Below, piece by piece: positions 58,255-64,000 of a stretch of DNA of 64,000 bases (positions are counted from its first letter, which is position 1; every line of letters starts with the position of its first letter). Source of the DNA: Hirundichthys speculiger (lineage: Eukaryota > Chordata > Actinopteri > Beloniformes > Exocoetidae); contig JAGFBZ010001537.1 of NCBI GenBank assembly GCA_018398805.1, positions 186,001-250,000 on the forward strand, in the 5' to 3' direction. The position numbers and the translations under genes were made by a program. Under the pieces are notes generated by a model. The model saw nothing but the letters and a program-made list of their open reading frames with translations. It did not search any database and was not told the DNA's origin.

Positions 58255-59282
58255 TTGCCTCTACTGACCACTAGAGATTGCAGTTCCTCTACTGACCACT
58301 AGAGGCTGCGGTTCCTCTACCGACCACTAGAGGCAGCGGTTCCTCTACCGACCACTAGAGGCTGCGGTTCCTCTACCGACCACTAGAGGCTGCGGTTCCT
58401 CTACCGACCACTAGAGGCTGCAGTTCCTCTACCGACCACTAGAGGCTGCAGTTCCTCTACCGACCACTAGAGGCTGCGGTTCCTCTACCAACACCACTAG
58501 AGGCTGCGGTTCCTCTACCGACCACTAGAGGCTGCAGTTCCTCTACCGACCGCTAGAGGCTGCAGTTCCTCTACCGACCACTAGAGGCTGCAGTTCCTCT
58601 ACCGACCACTAGAGGCTGCGGTTCCTCTACCAACACCACTAGAGGCTGCGGTTCCTCTACCGACCACTAGAGGCTGCAGTTCCTCTACCGACCACTAGAG
58701 GCTGCAGTTCCTCTACCGACCACTAGAGGCTGCAGTTCCTCTACCGACCACTAGAGGCTGCAGTTCCTCTACCGACCACTAGAGGCTGCGGTTCCTCTAC
58801 CGACCACTAGAGGCTGCGGTTCCTCTACTGACAACTAGAGGCTGCAGTTCCTCTACCGACCACTAGAGGCTGCGGTTCCTCTACCGACCACTAGAGGCTG
58901 CAGTTCCTCTACCGACCACTAGAGGCTGCAGTTCCTCTACCGACCACAGTTCCTCTAGCGACCAACAGAGGCTGCGGTTCCTCTAGCGACCACTAGAGGC
59001 TGCAGTTCCTCTACCGACCACTAGAGGCTGCAGTTCCTCTACCGACCACTAGAGGCTGCAGTTCCTCTACCGACCACTAGAGGCTGCGGTTCCTCTACCA
59101 ACACCACTAGAGGCTGCGGTTCCTCTACCGACCACTAGAGGCTGCAGTTCCTCTACCGACCACTAGAGGCTGCAGTTCCTCTACCGACCGCTAGAGGCTG
59201 CAGTTCCTCTACCGACCACTAGAGGCTGCAGTTCCTCTACCGACCACTAGAGGCTGCGGTTCCTCTACCGACCACTAGACCA
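58255..59282 (-). repeat. 28-bp minisatellite family, locus 5 (inverted)
   Basis: About 36 units in the inverted orientation (GGTTCCTCTACCGACCACTA), more homogeneous than locus 4. A variant CTACCAACACCACTAGAGG recurs at about 58485, 58628 and 59094. Confidence 0.96.
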
Positions 59283-59438
59283 CTAAGCCCTTTCCAGACA
59301 GACGCAGAGTCGTTAGCTGAGAACTGGTGTTTACAGTCGTTTAGCTTCTCTCACCGCCTTGCTAAACCTGTATTTTGCCTCTCTGTATCCTTAACTGTCT
59401 GAATTTGGCTGTTAACCAGGGTTTGTTGTTGTTGTAAC

Positions 59439-60410
59439 TAGGGCTGAACGATTTTGGAAAATAATCTAATTGCGATTTTTTTCCTCAAAATTGCGATTGC
59501 GATTTAATATGCGATTATTTTTAAGGTCCTCCTCTCATGTATTTTTCAAACACTGTCATAATAAACAATATCAGATTTATTTAAAGTGCAGATTGCAACA
59601 ATAAAGCAAACAAATCTGTGGCTTTACCTCTTCAACATCTAACTTTTCAGGTTTCATGAAACATGTGTAACATTTATGTAAACATGTGGACTGCACTTCT
59701 TAAACACTGTCTGAGATTGACAACACAGTGTATAAATAAATAAATAAAATATACAGATATAGAAAAAATAAAGCTTACTGATCTCCAGTCAGTAACATCA
59801 CACAGGAAAATAAAGAAGAACAAATATCTGCTCTAACCAATTGGACATTTTCAAAAAAAAAACTTTTTGAACACTAATAGAAATATTATATTTACTCAGT
59901 AACAGCAGCACACAACATACTGAAGTGCAAAATGAGTATGGCACTGTTAGCCAGAAAGATTCTTCTGTATAGATCTCGGGAGCTCACAGATTTTTTGCAA
60001 GGAAAAGGGGGGGGGGGGGGGGGGGGGGGGGAGCTCGAGTTGTCTCACACGGCGGGCGGGGTGTTTGTGGCTGTGCACTGAGCCCGACAGAGAGAGAGAA
60101 GCGCGGTTCGCGAGGCGGACAGCAGTGATGGCTTCAAACCCAGCGGTTTGAGTGCCAGTGAGTCGCTAAATCACCAGAAAAAGTCGCTAGATTTGTCGCT
60201 AGTCGCTTTCTACAAATTAAGTCGCTAGAGGGGACTGGAAAGTCGCTAAGTTGACAACACTGTTTGCTCTGCTCAACTCGGCTGGGCTCACTCGCAAGAC
60301 ACGTGACGTCGCCAGATCACGTGACAGTAATATCGCGGCCTTTGCGGTTTGAAAATCTCGTTTTATGATATCGCGAGATTATCGCAAATGCAATTAATCG
60401 TTCAGCCCTA
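59439..60410. mobile_element. nonautonomous hAT element with perfect inverted ends and 8-bp target duplication
   Basis: A 972-bp element beginning TAGGGCTGAACGATT and ending AATCGTTCAGCCCTA. It is flanked by GTTGTAAC on both sides (59431-59438 and 60411-60418), the hAT-type 8-bp duplication. It holds no transposase frame. The interior includes a G run (60007-60031), a GTCGCTA-rich stretch at about 60155-60250 and TATCGCGAGATTATCGC near the right end. The clean ends suggest a fairly recent insertion. Confidence 0.9.
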
Positions 60411-60444
60411 GTTGTAACTCACCCCGGTGCATGATGGGACACAA

Positions 60445-60800
60445 CAGTCTTCACAGGAAGTTCAGGTTTTTTGACATTCCCCCGATGCGTCGCTCTCTCA
60501 TTAATATCTCTGAAGGTCCCTTTTGAATTGTGGCAGCAGAACCGTCCCAAATCATGACCCCTCCACCGCCGTGCCCTACAGTGGGCGTGAGGTGTTTCTG
60601 CTGAAATGTGGTTTGAGCTTCTCCAGTCGTGGTTCTGGTCTCCATTTTAGTCCAGAGGATGTCGTTCCAGAGGTTCTGAACATTCCAGACGGTTTGGAAA
60701 CGGTCCCGTCGCTTTGACCTGAACTGAACCCGAGGACACTTCTGGGAGGAGGTGGATGTGGGCGTGGCCCGGTTTATCTGAACAGCTGTCGTAAAGAGGA
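60445..60800 (-). mobile_element. Tc1/mariner transposase relic
   Basis: On the minus strand a frame around 60451-60645 contains KHLTPTVGHGGGGVMIW, matching the Tc1 transposase block (PTVKHGGGSIMVWG) between the first two catalytic Asp residues, preceded by WNDILWTKME. Frames break on both sides and no terminal repeats were found. Dead fragment. Confidence 0.72.
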
Positions 60801-61084
60801 ACCGCTGTTCTCAGGGAGGGTGGGGTCTTATCAGCAGCTCCGGGACTGAACACTGACCCCCTCCACCCCCCATCCTGGTCCTCAGAGAGCGAGTGTGGTC
60901 CTCAGGTGTTGCTGTACGTTGACTGTTCATACACCGGGGGGCACTGTAGAGGACACTGAAGGAACCAGGGTCTCTGCTTCAGGTTCAGTAGTTTTACTGC
61001 TTCAGCTCATCACATCATGGATGTCTCCTCTCTCTCTTCTCTTCCAGGTTGTCCCCTCCCCCTCCCCCTCCCCCCGGTTCCACC

Positions 61085-62589
61085 ATGCCCATCCTCAAGA
61101 ACCTCCCAGTGCGCCTGAAAGGCGGCGGTCCGACTCTAGACAACGCCCTGTTCATCCGCAGGATGAGCCTCAACATCACGCCCCGCCACAACCCCTTCGA
61201 GCACGACGACGAAGGCATCCATGGCAACGGCGGCCACGGCCACCACTGGTCGCCCGGCAGCTCACTGCTGGACGGCGACGTGCCGAGAGACCGCAACCCG
61301 TTCGAGGACGAGGAGGACGAGAACGAGGCCAACGAGGGGAAGAAGGGGAGCGGAGGAGGAGGTTCGGCCAAGAGCTCCTTCAAGTTCAAGTCGCCCCTGA
61401 AGGGCCTCGGCAAGCTGGGGAAGACCCTACGGATGTCGGGGCGGAGCAAAGACAGCGGCACGCCCTCCCCGCAGGGGTCGCTGCAGGGAACGCCCTCACC
61501 GTCGCAGAAGAAGAAGAGAGGGAGGCGGAGCTCTGAGGGGAGTCTGCTCAGGTAAACGAAGAGGAGAGTAACGAAGACACTTGAGCAGGGCCGCGCACAG
61601 AAACATTTAGGGTCGGGGGCCCGAGTCTGGAGAAACGCCACCGGAACTAATTTACAGGATAAAACAATTTAATATCTTGTTCCTACAGTCCTTCTGATTT
61701 AAATTACACTTTTACAAACATGGAGATAATCTTTTTGTTTAATTGCTACTTCAGAATAAGTATCATTTTGTTTTTAAAGTTTAAAAATTTGCAAGGTCGT
61801 GAGGTTTTATCATAAAACCGAGGCTTTTATTTGTGTAATCATGACATTTCATCGTAAAATCACAAATCGTTGTAGATAAATAACACATTTTAAAAATATC
61901 GCAGATTTGTTACAAATTTGTGAATTTTTTTCATAAATTAAAACATTTTGCAAAATCAGGATTTTTCTTAACCCTTGGCTTTTTTCTCATGAGAAACTTT
62001 CACAAAATCGTGATTTCTTTTTTTTTTTTTTACAACTAAATGGAATTGTTTTTTGTTGTAAAATATCGACTTTGACAAAATCAGTAAAAAAAAAAAAGGT
62101 TTTTACAAAATTATGACTATGTCATAAAATCAAATTTTTCTGTTGTAAAAGCAAAAAATAAACAAGATGTCATGAAATCTTAAATTTCACAAAAATCGCA
62201 GCTTTTTGTCGTAAGTCGTTTTTTTGCTGGTGAATCAGCTGCTGGGCGGTCGTTCTGCAGGGAGGAAACTCGTCATGTCGTAGGTCAAAGGTGCAGGTGC
62301 TTTTTCTGGGGTGAAGGTGTTCCAGGTGACTCAGTCTGTGGTGTCTCTACCAGGTTTGCGGGGAAATACCGCGACACTCTCGGCTCCCGCAAGGAGTCGT
62401 TCGCCAACGGCGAGCTGAACTGCTCGGAGAGCGAGTGCGACTCCGCCAGCCGCCGCCTGTCCTTCATGAAGATGATGAGTCTGGGGAAGCTCAAGAGGGA
62501 GTCCATAACCGACCGCTCATCGCAGTGCCCCGAGGACCAGCCGGTGGAGGAGGTGGTGGAGGTGGTCAAACCCAGGGAGCCGCTGTCAG
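61085..62589 (+). CDS. N-terminal part of an unidentified protein with two NPFE motifs, possibly EXOC3-like/TNFAIP2 family (continues past the window)
   Basis: Coding exons are 61085-61551 and 62354-62589, joined in frame (phase 2 to G|TTTGCG), with a donor at 62589/62590 leading out of the window. The start ATG at 61085 sits in TTCCACCATGC, a strong context, 37 bp after a splice acceptor (CTTCCAG at 61047), so at least one upstream non-coding exon exists. The 234 codons seen are hydrophilic: MPILKNLPVRLK, NPFE at residues 36-39 and 71-74, a Gly/His stretch, an acidic run (EDEEDENE), a basic Ser/Lys segment (KSPLKGLGKLGKTLRM), and in exon 2 FAGKYRDTLGSRKES and FMKMMSLGKLKRES. No enzyme domain is reached. 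The layout resembles the N-terminus of EXOC3L2-type (Sec6-like) proteins, but I recognise it only weakly. NPF motifs usually bind EH domains. Confidence 0.75.
61552..62353. other. intron of gene 3, AT-rich degenerate repeat
   Basis: Between the two coding exons. Repeated ACAAAATCGTGATTTC, TTGTAAAATC and TTTTACAAAATTATGAC phrases match the AT-rich class seen elsewhere in the window. Confidence 0.5.
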
Positions 62590-62689
62590 GTAAGACCAGT
62601 GATGGGTTGATGTCAAGTAAAGAAACCTACATACTGTATAACCAGTCAGAAGCAACACAGAAATGGTCATAAACCCTGCTGAATGACTG

Positions 62690-63315
62690 GTTCCTAAGAC
62701 AGGAGGAGTCCCAGTACAGAGCCTTGGAGGACTCCTCTGGATTCAGAATCAGGCCTCACTGAGACAACTGAACAGACCACCTTGTCAGGAACAATTCAGA
62801 ACCCAGAGGAGTCCCAGTACGGCGCCTTGGAGGACTCCTCTGGATTCAGAATCAGGCCTTACTGAGACAACTGAACAGACCACCTTGTCAGGAACGATTC
62901 AGAACCCAGAGGAGTCCCAGTACGGCGCCTTGGAGGACTCCTCTGGATTCAGAATCAGGCCTCACTGAGACAACTGAACAGACCACCTTGTCAGGAACGA
63001 TTCAGAACCCAGAGGAGTCCCAGTACGGCGCCTTGGAGGACTCCTCTGGATTCAGAATCAGGCCTTACTGAGACAACTGAACAGACCATCTTGTCAGGAA
63101 CGATTCAGAACCCAGAGGAGTCCCAGTACGGCGCCTTGGAGGACTCCTCTGGATTCAGAATCAGGCCTTACTGAGACAACTGAACAGACCACCTTGTCAG
63201 GAACAATTCAGAACCCAGAGGAGTCCCAGTACGGCGCCTTGGAGGACTCCTCCGGATTCAGAATCAGGCCTTACTGAGACAACTGAACAGACCATCTTGT
63301 CAGGAACAATTCAGA
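62690..63315 (+). repeat. 103-bp tandem repeat with a 12-bp stem hairpin, gene 3 intron
   Basis: Six units at an exact 103-bp spacing: ACTCCTCTGG or its variant begins at 62731, 62834, 62937, 63040, 63143 and 63246. Most units contain CCAGAGGAGTCC, a 17-base loop, then GGACTCCTCTGG, a perfect 12-bp inverted repeat (62803-62814 with 62832-62843). Units differ by only a few substitutions. Confidence 0.93.
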
Positions 63316-63710
63316 CTGGGACTCAGGCCTGAGACCTTCGCCCTGGATGAACAAATGTTAACGTTTCTTTGTCAGCAAAAGATTAAAACAGGTACAACAC
63401 TTTATGGATTAATTTAAAAAGCATAAAGATTAATATTTGAAAATTCTAGTAAATTCAGGACAACAGACGAGACAGAAGATCTTAAATCCAATGAGTTAAC
63501 GACAGAAACTAAATTCTTGTCCAGTGAAAAACTGAAAACAAAGAAAGTTGGATATTCAAGCCGTCAAATTTAATTGGATTAATGAAGAAAGCGGGTGTTT
63601 CAGAGCTTCGGTGCGTCGCTGCAGCTTCTTCACGACTTCACTTTCTTCCAGCTTCATCGTAAGAAAGACTGAATGATTCAGGCGGTTCCTGAATTATTAA
63701 ATGTTAAAAC
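63316..63710. other. intronic unique sequence
   Basis: Intron of gene 3, AT-rich, no other feature seen. Confidence 0.4.
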
Positions 63711-64000
63711 TAGGGCTGTCAAAGTTAACGCATTCTGCTTAACACCACCATTTTTTTTAATCGCGAGATTAACGTACACGTTTCTGTAAATGTGACCCTC
63801 GGCCAATAAGTGTATTTCTAGTCACAATGTGTGGGACAGACGTGGAGACAGAAAAGGGTCTGATGAACAGTAGTTTAGCTTTAAGGTGCTGCCAGATGGG
63901 TCTGTTGACCAGAAAAAGGTTATTAGCATTAACGCTAACCCTTTCCACCGCAGGACGGTAAAGTTAGTTTCACATCCGACATTCGTTTGTTTTTTTTCTC
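63711..64000 (+). mobile_element. left part of a hAT-type element running out of the window
   Basis: Begins TAGGGCTGTCAAAGTTAACG, a typical hAT-type end, followed by AATCGCGAGATTAACG. The right end is not in the window, so length and target duplication cannot be judged. Confidence 0.6.

Noticed and set aside
15365..59282. CRISPR array (regular short repeats)
   Set aside because: The 28-bp units are directly adjacent with no unique spacers, no cas genes are present and the genome is a vertebrate.

Overview
The window reads as nuclear DNA from a ray-finned (teleost) fish. It holds intron-rich vertebrate genes with GT-AG splicing, AATAAA poly(A) signals, hAT and Tc1/mariner relics with fish-type ends, a tRNA-derived SINE fragment and LINE reverse-transcriptase scraps. 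No bacterial or viral gene organisation is visible. I cannot name the species.

Three protein-coding genes are supported, all on the + strand. (1) 378-8251: a complete ten-exon PARL gene, the mitochondrial inner-membrane rhomboid protease. Its reading frame closes across every junction to 369 aa, and its promoter carries two adjacent ETS/GABP sites. (2) 13244-19849: a complete five-exon claudin gene of 223 aa, with the W-GLW-C-C extracellular signature, four membrane segments and a C-terminal YV PDZ ligand. It is nearest to the claudin-10/-15 group. (3) 61085-62589: the first two coding exons (234 codons) of a gene that runs off the right edge. Its product starts MPILKNLP, is acidic/basic and low-complexity, and has two NPFE motifs. 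I suspect an EXOC3-like/TNFAIP2-family protein but cannot prove it. Three possible upstream promoters or 5' exons lie at about 24.5, 37.1 and 56.1 kb.

The outstanding property is the non-coding DNA. Roughly 33 kb of the 64 kb is minisatellite or satellite, in more than 25 arrays with unit lengths of 4 to 103 bp. Arrays fill PARL introns 4 and 9 and claudin introns 1, 2 and 4, and make up most of the 40 kb between the claudin and gene 3. The largest are an 18-bp array at 3.05-5.63 kb, a 28-bp family at five separate places in both orientations, a telomere-like CCCTAA/CCCAGCTAA satellite at 22.0-24.4 kb with a ~530-bp higher-order period, a 20-bp array at 29.4-33.8 kb, an 11/22-bp array at 42.8-46.3 kb, a 19-bp array at 46.7-48.2 kb and a 37/30-bp array at 50.2-52.8 kb. 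Because many unit lengths keep all frames open, the arrays produce very long but meaningless ORFs on both strands.

Mobile DNA between the arrays includes two short hAT-type elements with perfect 8-bp target duplications (12087-12420 and 59439-60410), a degraded short hAT element (6402-6757), a truncated relative (1131-1395), an element leaving the window at 63711, and a broken hAT transposase copy at 48.57-49.77 kb whose BED-finger region is interrupted by its own 12-bp minisatellite. The three genes show no obvious functional connection. The density of tandem repeats and telomere-like motifs suggests, but does not show, a subtelomeric or otherwise highly recombining position.
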